From Paracoccus sp. IB05 (lineage in GTDB: Bacteria > Pseudomonadota > Alphaproteobacteria > Rhodobacterales > Rhodobacteraceae), in NCBI RefSeq assembly GCF_016405985.1, contig NZ_JAEFCF010000036.1:1-55005 (forward strand): a DNA stretch of 55,005 bases. Direction: 5' to 3'. Of the stretch, positions 1-8,591 are shown in pieces. Positions within the stretch are counted from its first letter, which is position 1; every line of letters starts with the position of its first letter. Made by a program: the position numbers and the translations under genes. A model generated the notes under the pieces. It searched no databases. It was given only the letters and a program-made list of their open reading frames with translations, and was not told the DNA's origin.

Positions 1-499
1 CCCGGCATGTTCTTCGACGAAGTGCTTGAATCTCACGAATTCCGGTCATCCGACAAAGTAGTTGTTTTTGATATTTTTCTCCTGCTAAGCAGAGGTGTGT
101 CCGATAATGCAACCTTATCGGATGTTATGGCGAGGTGACAGCCGCGGCGGATATTTACATTATGAATAAGTTTAAGCGCCGATGGATCTTTGTAGCTCCA
201 GATGCCGCGACCATCCCCATCCCCCGCCTTGCGGCGCTGGATCAGGCAATCTGTCTACCGTGAAGATATTGAAACAACGAGTTTTCTGCCGGATCATCCC
301 TCGCGGCTCCCGAACCGGTTGCTCGGCCTGAGGAGCCAGCCCGTATCCTCGAGCGCAGCGGCGATTCCCGGGCTTGAGGGGCGCCGGGAAGAGGCAATGC
401 AACTGCGCGATCTTCTCGCCCTTGGCCCGGCGCATCGCGGCCTTGCCCTCTGGCCGGGGACGCGGCTTTGGCCAGAGCCTTCGGTTGGGGTCGCCCCGT
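1..499. other. Left-edge region without a recognisable gene
   Basis: No open frame here has a protein pattern I recognise. The first 170 bases are relatively AT-rich and contain a perfect short inverted repeat (100-122). The stretch from about 200 to 500 is GC-rich with overlapping open frames on both strands, none with a convincing start or family motif. It probably represents the edge of an older insertion or a degraded gene. Confidence 0.4.
100..122. repeat. Perfect 8-bp inverted repeat with 7-nt spacer
   Basis: The arms TCCGATAA (100-107) and TTATCGGA (115-122) are perfect inverted complements separated by TGCAACC. There is no T-run after it and no gene ends just before it, so it does not look like an ordinary terminator. 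It could be a recombinase or regulator site or the end of a mobile element; the sequence alone does not decide. Confidence 0.5.
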
Positions 500-1180
500 G
501 GCGCTGGTTGCAGCACATCTTCCGCTCACAGCGTTCCGGCTGGAGGGAGAGGTATGGCTTGCCGGCAATATCGCAAAGATTCCTATAACCCGGTTGCCCT
601 GGATCTGTCAGGGCATTGGCGTGAGGCGGTTCAGTCCGCAGAAGTCAATGGCCTGCCCAATCCCAAGCCAGTCATCCTGTATGCGGAGATCTTCTGCCTC
701 CGCTATGCCGTCTCCTGCCGCGATCTGGCGGAGACAGTGGCGGAGCGATGGGATACCGTCGACTATGCGACGCTCAACCGCTGGGTGGTTCTTTAGGCGC
801 GCAATCGCGACTTACGGTGCGCCCGACCGGGTGGTGATCGACAAGAGCGGTGCCAATCTGGCTGGCTTGCAAGCCGTGAAGGTCATTCTGAAATTCACCG
901 ACGAAGGGCGCACGATCCCGATCCAGAAAGTCAAATGTCTCAATAGCATTCTCGGGCAGGATCACAGGTTCGTCAGGCGGATCACCCGCCCAGTGACGGG
1001 CTTTAAGGCCCTCTACCCGACCGCAGCGACCAGTGCCGGGATCGGGACTGCTCACATGATCCGAAAGGGTCAAATCCGGGCGAACGGCACCACGTCATTC
1101 CACACCTTCGCGGACCTGGGGGCATAATCATGTTCAGCAGCCTCACCCTTAATAATAACTGAAAAGTTGCGACAGCACCC
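500..1180 (+). mobile_element. Decayed IS6-family insertion sequence
   Basis: The element is defined by the transposase remnant inside it. The right end (1161-1180, reverse complement GGGTGCTGTCGCAACTTTTC) resembles an IS6-family terminal repeat. A weaker partial match, GGCGCTGGTTGCAGC, lies at 500-514, about 40 bases before the transposase ATG, which is where a left end would be expected. The span of about 680 bp is some 200 bp shorter than typical IS6-family elements, in line with the deletion seen in the transposase. The adjacent 8-base sequences do not match each other, so no target duplication is seen. The left boundary is uncertain. Confidence 0.5.
554..1127 (+). pseudogene. IS6-family DDE transposase, internally deleted and frameshifted
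   Basis: The N-terminal part (554 to about 793) encodes the helix-turn-helix region, including RDLAETVAERWDTVDYATLNRW, the typical IS6 segment ahead of the catalytic core. It runs into TAG at 794-796. In another frame the sequence continues with AIATYGAPDRVVIDKSGAN, the second-aspartate region, and ends with GFKALYPTAATSAGIGTAHM, the conserved C-terminus, stopping at 1125-1127. About 65-70 residues between these parts, including the first catalytic aspartate, are missing. The protein cannot be active. Family assignment is firm; the exact relative is unknown. Confidence 0.8.
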
Positions 1181-1596
1181 ACCTGCGGCCTCAAGCACAA
1201 TAGCGCACCACCGCCAGGCCAGGCTGACATGGCGCCGGCGGTGCCGTGTCTGTGGGAAGCCCCCGCACCATGGCCCACATCTTCACGGGGTGGCGTGGAT
1301 TTATGTCGTAGTGGACACATATTCCGTTCTCTCGATGCAATACACGTCGGTTTGCTGCGCGGGCACCGGAGGGGCACTTTCCTGGCAAACCTGCCCCGCA
1401 GAACGGCCTGCATGCCAGAGAGGTCGTTCGCATCGTCCGACTCCGGGGTCGGCCGCTGTCACGGGTGACCTCGGCAGTCTGACCCTCCGACTGTCCCAAA
1501 GCCTTCCTGCACATTCTGCAATGGCGGCATTTGATAAATGAATTATGCGCCCTGGCATCCCTGCGGCTACGGAAAGATGTAAGTAGGGAGTAGATT
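1181..1596. other. Intergenic region upstream of the catabolic cluster
   Basis: No convincing gene is present. The last about 100 bases should carry the promoter of the cluster that begins at 1597, and a good ribosome binding site (GGGAG, about 1586-1590) precedes that ATG. I could not pick out a confident -35/-10 pair or an operator palindrome. A short open frame around 1290-1340 reads like a transposase scrap, but it is too short to call. Confidence 0.35.
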
Positions 1597-1923
1597 ATGA
1601 CAGGCACTACGACTGGCACCTGGGTCACTGCGGTTTCTGTTGCCGAGCTGGATGACGGCGACGCAATGCGTTTCGATCATGAGGGCCGCTGTGTTGCGGT
1701 CTATAATGCTGGCGGCACATTTTACGCTTCGGCCGGCATTTGCAGCCATGAACATGCCTTCATGTCAGAGGGCTATCTCGATGGCCATATCATCGAATGC
1801 CCCCTGCATCAGGCGCTGTTTGATATCCGTACCGGCGCCAACCTGTCCCCTCCTGCGACGAAATCCCTGCAGACCTATCCGACCCGGGTGGAAAACGGAA
1901 AGGTGATGGTTCTGCTGGGCTGA
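1597..1923 (+). CDS. mocE: MocE-like Rieske [2Fe-2S] ferredoxin
   Basis: This 108-residue soluble ferredoxin would carry electrons from the reductase at 9578 to the oxygenase at 8592. The Rieske ligands are complete: C49-S-H51 and C68-P-L-H71, in a protein that is essentially just the Rieske domain. The length fits the MocE family of rhizopine catabolism (mocDEF), where ferredoxin, reductase and oxygenase together demethylate a methylated inosamine. It opens the + strand cluster and is followed after 64 bases by a sugar-binding protein gene, so transport and oxygenation are probably co-transcribed. A ribosome binding site GGGAG precedes the ATG. The family is certain; the substrate of the system is not known. 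Confidence 0.9.
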   Translation: MTGTTTGTWVTAVSVAELDDGDAMRFDHEGRCVAVYNAGGTFYASAGICSHEHAFMSEGYLDGHIIECPLHQALFDIRTGANLSPPATKSLQTYPTRVENGKVMVLLG

Positions 1924-1987
1924 TGAGACACGGGGCTGCGTCGGAGGAGACGCGCAGCGCCGCAAAGCAAAATCAAGGGAGGAACGA

Positions 1988-3292
1988 ATGAAACTGACAC
2001 GCCGCAGCGTGCTTGGCAGCGCATTGGCATCGACGGCTCTTGCAGCCATACCCACCGGAATTCTGCCGCATCTCGCGCAGGCTCAGACTGGCGGGGGGGG
2101 GCACAGCGTCCTGAACGCCCTGATCGCGCAATATGCGGCGGCCGCCGCCGAAGGGATGAAGAACGCCTCTGTCGCCGCGCTTTATGACCGCGACGCGTTC
2201 ACCGATTACCTCGAAGTCTATCCGGTGGCTGATCTGGTCGATGGCTTTGACTGGAAGCCGGGCATGGGTGCAACCTTTACCGGGCCCTATAGCAAGCTCG
2301 AGATCAAGGCCCCGTTCACCGATTACATTCCGCTTCCCGAGGGACCGGTGCTGGACCCTGCGAAGACCTATAAGATCGGCTTCGTCTTCCACGGCTTCAA
2401 CCATCCCTGGCTGATTGCGCTTGCAGATACCGCAGCCTGGGAGGCGGCGCGTCACCCGAATATCGAGATCGAAGTCGTCGATGCAGAATTCGATGACAAC
2501 AAGATGGGCCAGATCATTGATACCTGGGTGACGCGCCAGTTTGACGGGATCGTCCTCTGGCCCTCGCGCGAGGCGCCGATGGGGCCGCCGGTGGATCGTG
2601 CCATTGATGCCGGCATTCCGGTGGTCAGCGTTGACCGTCGCACCTCGTCGCAGAAGATCAGCTCTGAGGTTCTGGGGAACTTCTACGCGAATGGGCTGCA
2701 ACAGGGGCTTTATCTCAAGCATTCCGGCCAGACCGGCAAGATCATCCTCAACCGCAAGGATCTGGGCAGCACCGCCGATTCCATCCGCACCGGCGCATTC
2801 CTCCAGGTGATAGGCCAGGAAGAAGGCTTCGAGATTGCGGGGAACTACCACACCAACAGCCAGCGTTCGCTTGCGTTCCAGTCAACCGTGGATGCGCTTC
2901 AGGCGATCCGCGATGTTGCGGTCAGCTTCAATACCGGCGGCGAAGAGGCGATGGGCGCACTCGATGCGATCCGCGAAGGCAACCGGCTCGATTCCGCGCC
3001 CGATGGCAAGCGTATCGCCATCCTCGCCAATGATGATGCGAAAGAAGTGCTGCATGAGGTGGAACAGGGCAATATCGCCATGGTTTCCCCCTATACGCCG
3101 CTGATCGGTGATATCGGGATCCGGACCGTCCTTCTGCATATCGGGGCGAAAGAGGGGCTGAATGCCGCGCCGCCGCGCCTGGTGCTGACCCCGAACCTGC
3201 CGATGATCACCCGTGAAAAGATGACCATCGAAGGGGTCGAAACCATGACGCCGGCCGAATGGCCCTATGCTTACGGTCCGGCGGTCGCCTGA
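1988..3292 (+). CDS. CUT2-type sugar ABC transporter, periplasmic substrate-binding protein
   Basis: This is a 434-residue exported binding protein of the ribose/RbsB-like class that feeds the two permeases and the ATPase downstream. The N-terminus carries a twin-arginine-like motif (T4-R5-R6-S7-V8-L9), a hydrophobic stretch and a probable cleavage site after AQA near residue 32. The periplasmic-binding-protein-1 fold begins near residue 118 (KIGFVFHGFNHPW), and the pattern DGIVLWPS and AGIPVVSVDRR is typical of the family. It is about 100 residues longer than usual because an extra segment lies between the signal and the first lobe. The start is supported by GGGAGGAACGA before the ATG. Substrate inferred from context: a methylated sugar, polyol or cyclitol. 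Confidence 0.88.
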   Translation: MKLTRRSVLGSALASTALAAIPTGILPHLAQAQTGGGGHSVLNALIAQYAAAAAEGMKNASVAALYDRDAFTDYLEVYPVADLVDGFDWKPGMGATFTGPYSKLEIKAPFTDYIPLPEGPVLDPAKTYKIGFVFHGFNHPWLIALADTAAWEAARHPNIEIEVVDAEFDDNKMGQIIDTWVTRQFDGIVLWPSREAPMGPPVDRAIDAGIPVVSVDRRTSSQKISSEVLGNFYANGLQQGLYLKHSGQTGKIILNRKDLGSTADSIRTGAFLQVIGQEEGFEIAGNYHTNSQRSLAFQSTVDALQAIRDVAVSFNTGGEEAMGALDAIREGNRLDSAPDGKRIAILANDDAKEVLHEVEQGNIAMVSPYTPLIGDIGIRTVLLHIGAKEGLNAAPPRLVLTPNLPMITREKMTIEGVETMTPAEWPYAYGPAVA

Positions 3293-3314
3293 GCGGGCCC
3301 GGATCCGACGGCGC

Positions 3315-3343
3315 GCTTCCGGCTGGCTTTGCCACCCGGAAGC
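3315..3343 (+). terminator. Strong intercistronic hairpin after the binding-protein gene
   Basis: The arms at 3316-3322 (CTTCCGG) and 3336-3342 (CCGGAAG) pair perfectly. After one C:C mismatch, TGGC and GCCA extend the stem around a TTT loop. There is no T-run. Hairpins here, between a binding-protein gene and its permease genes, commonly let the binding protein be made in excess by partial termination or 3'-end protection. The role is inferred; the hairpin itself is plain in the sequence. Confidence 0.5.
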
Positions 3344-3383
3344 CGCCGGTTTCCTCCGCAGCCCTTGCCAACGGAGACTTCCC

Positions 3384-4382
3384 TTGTCTGATATCCAGAA
3401 AACTCACAACCCCGCGGTTTTTGTGCGGGGAGGGTCTCGTCTTGCCCGGGCCTTCGGGAGCGGTGGCGGTGACCTGAGCCGCCTTTTCGTGCTGATCGCG
3501 CTGCTGGTGAGTGGCGCGCTGCTGTTTCCCGGATTTGCCAGCCCCGGCAATGCCATGGTGATCCTGACCTCGGTTGCCGGGGTCGGGATCCTGGCGCTTG
3601 GCATGACCATGGTGATCATCACCGGCGAAATTGACCTTTCTGTCGCAGGGATTGCGGTGCTTTCGACCGTGATCGGCGGCGTCCTGCTGCCGGGGGGCTC
3701 TCCGGCCATGGTGATCGGGGCGGTTTTGCTGACCGGGCTGGTCCTCGGGCTGATCAACGGGATCCTCGTGGCCGCGCTGCGGCTGTCCTCGCTGATCGTG
3801 ACCCTGGCCACCATGGGGATCGCCAGCGCGCTGGCGAATATCATCTCACGCGGGCAGGCCAGCTACCCGAATGCAATGCCGGAATTCCTCTGGTTCGGGC
3901 GCGGCGCAATCGCCGGCCTGCCGGTGCCGGTTGCTCTGTTCCTGCTGGCGGCGGCTGTCGCGCTGGTGCTGACCGGATCGGCCAGCTTCGGGCGCAGGCT
4001 TTATGCCACCGGCGGCAATGCACGGGCCGCGGAACTGTCCGGTGTTCAGACCTGGAAAGTCCGGCTTACGGTTTTCGCCTTGTCAGGCCTTGCGGCAGCG
4101 CTGGTCGGCCTGATCGAAAGCGCGCGTCTGGGCTATATCAATCCTGCCGGTTTTGTGGGGCTGGAGCTGAAGGTTCTGGCGGTCGCGGTCCTTGGCGGTG
4201 CGGCGCTTTCCGGCGGTGTCGGCTCGGTCCGGGGGGCGGTTCTTGCCACGCTTATCATCGGCTGCATCAACAATCTGCTGAACCAGGCCGGGGTCAGTTT
4301 CTACATGCAGCAGGTGGTGACCGGGCTGGTGATCCTTGCGGTCGTGGCCCCCGGATTCAGCAAAAGGATTGATGTGCGATGA
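3384..4382 (+). CDS. CUT2-type sugar ABC transporter permease (first)
   Basis: This RbsC-like inner-membrane permease of about 332 residues is rich in hydrophobic helices. It contains the family hallmarks ITGEIDLSVAG early in the protein and GRRLYATGGNARAAELSG in the cytoplasmic loop that contacts the ATPase. The open frame extends upstream to 3267, into the binding-protein gene, but a TTG at 3384 with GGAGA upstream gives the usual family length and avoids an unlikely basic N-terminus. The stop overlaps the next start by four bases (ATGA), which indicates translational coupling. Confidence 0.87.
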   Translation: MSDIQKTHNPAVFVRGGSRLARAFGSGGGDLSRLFVLIALLVSGALLFPGFASPGNAMVILTSVAGVGILALGMTMVIITGEIDLSVAGIAVLSTVIGGVLLPGGSPAMVIGAVLLTGLVLGLINGILVAALRLSSLIVTLATMGIASALANIISRGQASYPNAMPEFLWFGRGAIAGLPVPVALFLLAAAVALVLTGSASFGRRLYATGGNARAAELSGVQTWKVRLTVFALSGLAAALVGLIESARLGYINPAGFVGLELKVLAVAVLGGAALSGGVGSVRGAVLATLIIGCINNLLNQAGVSFYMQQVVTGLVILAVVAPGFSKRIDVR

Positions 4383-5398
4383 GCATTGCAACAACGCCCC
4401 GCCACAGGGGGCCTGCGATCATACCGCAGCTGATCGGCAACCCGCTTCTGTGGTTGCTGGTGCTGATCCTGGCCCTGGGCCTGATGACCAGCCCGGTCTT
4501 CCTCAGCGGCAATAATATCGCCAATGTCCTGCGCAATGCCGCAGTGGTCGGTCTGCTGGCCACCGGTTTTTCGGTGGTGCTGCTGACCGGGCGGATCGAT
4601 CTGTCAATTGCCTCGGTCATGGTCTTTTCGGTGATTGCCGGCGTGCTGCTGACAACCGAGGCCGGGCGCTATCTCGGATATCGCTGGATAGTGCGCGGCA
4701 ATACATTTGCCGGCCCGGAAGCGCTGGCCATCGGGCTTTGCCTGGCAAGCGGGGCGCTGCTCGGGTTGCTGAACGGGCTTGGCTCCGTCGGGCTGAAGAT
4801 CACCTCTTTCATCTTCACCCTGATCACCATGACGGCCCTGCGCGGCGTCAGCTATCTGATCACCAATGGCGCGCCGGTCTATTATTCGGAAGGGCTGATG
4901 CGCTGGCTGGGCGAGGCGGTGTTCTTTGGCCTGCCGGTGGGCTTCATTCTGTTCCTCGCCATGGCGGTTCTGCTGCATCTGACCCTCAGCGGAACGGTTT
5001 TCGGCCGCAGGCTGATGGCCATAGGCGGCAATGAAAAAGCCGCGCGTTACAGCGGCATCAATACCGGGCTGATCGTGATTGCGGCCTTTGTGATCAGCGG
5101 ATTCTGCGCGGCACTGGCGGGTGTGCTGTTCACTGCCCGGCTGATGTCGGTCGAGCCGGCCCTGGCACAGGGCTATGAGCTGATCGCCATCACCATCGCG
5201 GTCATCGGCGGGATCAGCCTCGCGGGCGGCACCGGGTCGATCCCGAATGTCCTGCTCTCGGCGGTGACATTTTCGGCGGGGCTCAATCTGCTCGCGATCT
5301 GGGGGATCGCGACATGGTACCAGAACCTCGCCATTGGCATAGCCCTGATCGCAACCGTGATCCTGACGCGGGTGCTGAACAAGGCAAAACCGTCCTGA
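4379..5398 (+). CDS. CUT2-type sugar ABC transporter permease (second)
   Basis: This second RbsC-like permease (339 residues) is paralogous to the previous one, sharing LLTGRIDLSIASV and GRRLMAIGGNEKAARYSG. Two different permease subunits suggest a heterodimeric channel. It starts within the stop of the preceding gene. A segment after residue 95 (ETEAGRYLGY region) is longer than in the partner. It acts in the inner membrane with the binding protein at 1988 and the ATPase at 6977. Confidence 0.87.
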   Translation: MSIATTPRHRGPAIIPQLIGNPLLWLLVLILALGLMTSPVFLSGNNIANVLRNAAVVGLLATGFSVVLLTGRIDLSIASVMVFSVIAGVLLTTEAGRYLGYRWIVRGNTFAGPEALAIGLCLASGALLGLLNGLGSVGLKITSFIFTLITMTALRGVSYLITNGAPVYYSEGLMRWLGEAVFFGLPVGFILFLAMAVLLHLTLSGTVFGRRLMAIGGNEKAARYSGINTGLIVIAAFVISGFCAALAGVLFTARLMSVEPALAQGYELIAITIAVIGGISLAGGTGSIPNVLLSAVTFSAGLNLLAIWGIATWYQNLAIGIALIATVILTRVLNKAKPS

Positions 5399-5426
5399 GC
5401 GGCGGACATAACGGGAGGAGACAGCA

Positions 5427-6974
5427 ATGAACGGACATCTGACGCTTGGCGTCGATATCGGCACGACCAATGTCAAGGCATCCATCCTTGACACCCAGAG
5501 CGGCAGGATCGTCGCTTTCGGCTCACAGGAGCATCCGCTTTTTCACCCGCGCCCGGGCTGGGCCGAGCAGGAGGCCGACAATTACTGGTCGGCTGTGGTC
5601 TCGGCGATCCGGCAGTGCCTGGAACAGGGAAATTTCGCAGACCGGATCGCGGGGGTCGCGATCTCGGGTCTGGTCGGCGTCACCCTGCCCGTGAATGACA
5701 AGGGCCAGCCACTGCGCCCGGCGATGATCTGGATGGACAGCCGGTCAGAGGCCGAATGCGACGACATCCGCCGCCGCGTGGGCGAAAGCGAGATCAACCG
5801 TATCAACGGCAATCGCGTGGCGCCCTGGTTCATCGACCCCAAGGCGCTTTGGATGGCAAAACATGAGCCGCATATCTTTGCGGCCACGCATAAATTCCTC
5901 TCGCCATCGGGCTATTGCACCTTCCGCATGTCGGGCGCCTTTACAATGAACACGGGCGATGCAGGTCTCTGCTATGCCTATGAATATCAGAAAGCCGCCT
6001 GGAACGCCAAAGCCGCCGAGGCGATCGGCATCCCGATCGAGAAACTGCCCCGTCTTTACCAAAGCCATGAGGTGGTCGGCGAAGTGACGCGCCGTGCCGC
6101 CGAGGAAACCGGTCTACGGGCGGGAACCCCGGTCGCGGCGGGCGGCACCGATATCAGCTCTGCGGCGCTTGGGGTCGGGGTGACGCGGCCCGGTCAGGCC
6201 TTCTATTCGATGGGGACCGGATCAAACCTCGGGGTCATCATTCCGACCGAACAGCGACTGGATGAATTCCGCGTCCTGAAATGGCCGCATGTGCTGCCGG
6301 GGCTGACGATGTTCGATGCGCCGATGGCCTTTACCGGCGCCTCGCTGAAATGGTTCCGCGATCAGTGGGGCGACAGTGAATGGCAGCTGGCCGAGCGGAT
6401 GGGCGAGAATGTCTTCGACCTCTTTACCGCCCAGGCCCGCCATGTGCCGCCCGGCGCGAACGGGCTTTTGTATCTGCCCTATCTGGGCAATTCGCTTGCC
6501 CCGAACTGGAACAGCAATGCGACAGGCGTTTTCTTCGGTGTGCGTCCGACCACCGGGCGCTCAGATATGATCCGCGCCCTGATCGAGGGTGTGGCCTTTG
6601 ATCTGCTGTCGAACTTCCGCATCGCCACCGAGGCCGGAGCCGGGATCGACACGCTGGTGCTGAACGGCGGCCCGACCAAAAGCCGGTTCTGGAACCAGAT
6701 CACCGCCAATGTGGTGAACCGCCCGCTGCAGGTGCCGGATATCGGCGAGGCCGCGCCCGTAGGCGATGCGGTTCTGGCAGCGGTTGCCGCCGGGATCTAC
6801 CCCGATCCGGTCACGCCGCTCGCCGATATCGTCCGCATCCGCGAGACCATCGACCCCGACCCCGCCGCCCATGAACGCTATATGGAGTTCTTCTCGATCT
6901 GGCAGGAGGTGTACCAGAACCTGCGCCCGACCATGGACCGCCATCGCGGCCTCATGGAACGGCTGGAGGGCTGA
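5427..6974 (+). CDS. FGGY-family carbohydrate/polyol kinase
   Basis: This 515-residue kinase resembles xylulokinase and is predicted to phosphorylate the imported or demethylated sugar or polyol using ATP. It begins with the FGGY phosphate-binding motif LGVDIGTTNVKAS and has AGGTDISSAALG at the start of the second domain. Near the C-terminus it carries VLNGGPTKSRFWNQITANV, the FGGY signature region. Length is normal for the family. A clean GGAGGAGACAGCA precedes the ATG. It sits between the permeases and the ATPase, so kinase and importer are produced together. With the GlpD-type dehydrogenase at 13768 it recalls the kinase plus polyol-phosphate dehydrogenase pairing of erythritol catabolism; that parallel is inference. 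Confidence 0.88.
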   Translation: MNGHLTLGVDIGTTNVKASILDTQSGRIVAFGSQEHPLFHPRPGWAEQEADNYWSAVVSAIRQCLEQGNFADRIAGVAISGLVGVTLPVNDKGQPLRPAMIWMDSRSEAECDDIRRRVGESEINRINGNRVAPWFIDPKALWMAKHEPHIFAATHKFLSPSGYCTFRMSGAFTMNTGDAGLCYAYEYQKAAWNAKAAEAIGIPIEKLPRLYQSHEVVGEVTRRAAEETGLRAGTPVAAGGTDISSAALGVGVTRPGQAFYSMGTGSNLGVIIPTEQRLDEFRVLKWPHVLPGLTMFDAPMAFTGASLKWFRDQWGDSEWQLAERMGENVFDLFTAQARHVPPGANGLLYLPYLGNSLAPNWNSNATGVFFGVRPTTGRSDMIRALIEGVAFDLLSNFRIATEAGAGIDTLVLNGGPTKSRFWNQITANVVNRPLQVPDIGEAAPVGDAVLAAVAAGIYPDPVTPLADIVRIRETIDPDPAAHERYMEFFSIWQEVYQNLRPTMDRHRGLMERLEG

Positions 6975-6976
6975 GC

Positions 6977-8470
6977 ATGGATATGTCTGCGCCCTTGCTG
7001 GAACTGCGCGGGATCGGCAAGTCCTTTCCCGGCGTGCGTGCGCTCCATGATGTCAGCCTTGATCTGCGGGCGGGCGAGGTCCATGCGCTGCTTGGCGAGA
7101 ACGGCGCAGGCAAATCGACACTGCTCTCGTGCATGAACGGGTTGTTGCGCCCGGATGAGGGCAAGATCCTGATCGCTGGCCGCGAGGTGCAGTTCGCGCG
7201 CCCTGCGGCCGCGATTGCGGCGCGGTTGGCTATGGTCCACCAGGAGCTGGTGCTGTGCAGCAATCTGAGCGTGGCGCAGAATATCTGGCTGGGCCGTGAA
7301 ATCCGGCGGGGCGGCGGCAGGATTGACCGCGCCGCGACCCGGGACCGCACCCGCGAGCTGCTGGCCATGGCCGGACTGGATCTGGATCCGGATTGCATCC
7401 TGGGCACTCTGGGCCTGGCCGAACAGCAGATCGTCGAAATCTGCAAGGCGCTGGCCAGCGATCCGCGCATTATCGTGCTGGATGAACCAACCGCCTCTCT
7501 GGATGACGACCAGGTGCAGCGCCTGCTTGGAGTGGTGCGCCGCCTCAGAGATCGCGGTCTGGGCATCATCTATGTCTCGCACCGTCTGAACGAGGTGCTG
7601 GAGCTTGCCGACCGCATGACCGTGCTGCGCGACGGGCGTCATGTCGTCACCCGTGATCTGAACGGTATGACCGAAGACGGGATCGTCTCTTACATGGTCG
7701 GCACCAACCGCGCGGGTAACGGGTTCGCCTGGTCAGCCCGACCGATTGGCGCCCCGGTGCTGGAGGTCGAGCGCGCTGTAACACGCGGCAGGCTGAAAGA
7801 TGCCTCCTTGCGGGTCCATGCCGGCGAAATCGTGGGGGTCGCGGGTCTTCTCGGCTGCCACCGCGAGGAACTGGCCCAGACGATTTTCGGCACTGTGCCG
7901 TTGCAAAGCGGGGCGATCCGCATTGACGGGCACAGCCCCCGCCTCACCTCGCCTATGGCGGCGATCCGGGCGGGCGTGGCCTATATGCCGGCGGACCGCA
8001 AGGAACAGGGGCTCGTCCTGGGCATGTCGGTCGGCGAGAATATCACCATGACCGAACTTGACCGCCTTTCGCGGCTCGGCCTGATCCGGCGCAGTGCGGC
8101 GCGACGGATGAGCCTTGATCTGATGCGCCGGCTGGGCATCCGCGCCAGTGGACCGGGTCAGCGCGCGGGGCAGCTTTCGGGCGGCAATCAGCAAAAGATC
8201 GTCATCGCGAAATGGATGACGAAGCCCGGCCGGGTGGTGATCGCCGAAGATCCCACACGCGGTGTCGATATCGGGGCGAAAAGTGAGATCTGGGGCGCCC
8301 TGCGCAGCCTTGCCGAAGAGGGGCGCGGTTTGCTGGTTATGACAACCGAGCTGCAGGAAATGATGCAGGTCTGCGACCGCATTGTTGTGATGAGCCGCGG
8401 CCGCGTCACCGGGGAATTCACCCGCGATGCCTTTGATGTGGAACGGATCACGGCCTGCTTCTTCTCGTGA
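6977..8470 (+). CDS. CUT2-type sugar ABC transporter, duplicated ATP-binding protein
   Basis: This 497-residue cytoplasmic ATPase has two fused nucleotide-binding domains, as in RbsA, XylG and MglA. Domain 1 has Walker A GENGAGKST (residues 40-48) and Walker B VLDEPTASL. Its signature (LGLAEQQIVEICKAL) is divergent. Domain 2 has a degenerate Walker A (GVAGLLGCHREE, no GKS/T), normal for this family, but an intact LSGGNQQK signature and AEDPTRGVDIG. It follows the kinase with a two-base gap, and GGAGGG lies upstream. It energises the permease pair at 3384 and 4379. Confidence 0.9.
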   Translation: MDMSAPLLELRGIGKSFPGVRALHDVSLDLRAGEVHALLGENGAGKSTLLSCMNGLLRPDEGKILIAGREVQFARPAAAIAARLAMVHQELVLCSNLSVAQNIWLGREIRRGGGRIDRAATRDRTRELLAMAGLDLDPDCILGTLGLAEQQIVEICKALASDPRIIVLDEPTASLDDDQVQRLLGVVRRLRDRGLGIIYVSHRLNEVLELADRMTVLRDGRHVVTRDLNGMTEDGIVSYMVGTNRAGNGFAWSARPIGAPVLEVERAVTRGRLKDASLRVHAGEIVGVAGLLGCHREELAQTIFGTVPLQSGAIRIDGHSPRLTSPMAAIRAGVAYMPADRKEQGLVLGMSVGENITMTELDRLSRLGLIRRSAARRMSLDLMRRLGIRASGPGQRAGQLSGGNQQKIVIAKWMTKPGRVVIAEDPTRGVDIGAKSEIWGALRSLAEEGRGLLVMTTELQEMMQVCDRIVVMSRGRVTGEFTRDAFDVERITACFFS

Positions 8471-8476
8471 AACGTG

Positions 8477-8492
8477 CCGGGCAGATGCCCGG
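8477..8492 (+). terminator. Short GC-rich stem-loop after the transporter ATPase gene
   Basis: CCGGGC (8477-8482) and GCCCGG (8487-8492) form a 6-bp stem with an AGAT loop seven bases after the ATPase stop. No T-run follows, so it may attenuate rather than end transcription. The 121-base gap to 8592 is the largest break inside the cluster and could also hold a secondary promoter. Confidence 0.35.
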
Positions 8493-8591
8493 TCGGGGTG
8501 AAAGCAATAACCCCATGCAGAACATGAATTTAACGCCTGAAAGCCGGCCCTGTAGCCTGACAGAGGCTTAGTCTGAGAGGAGGATTCTCGA

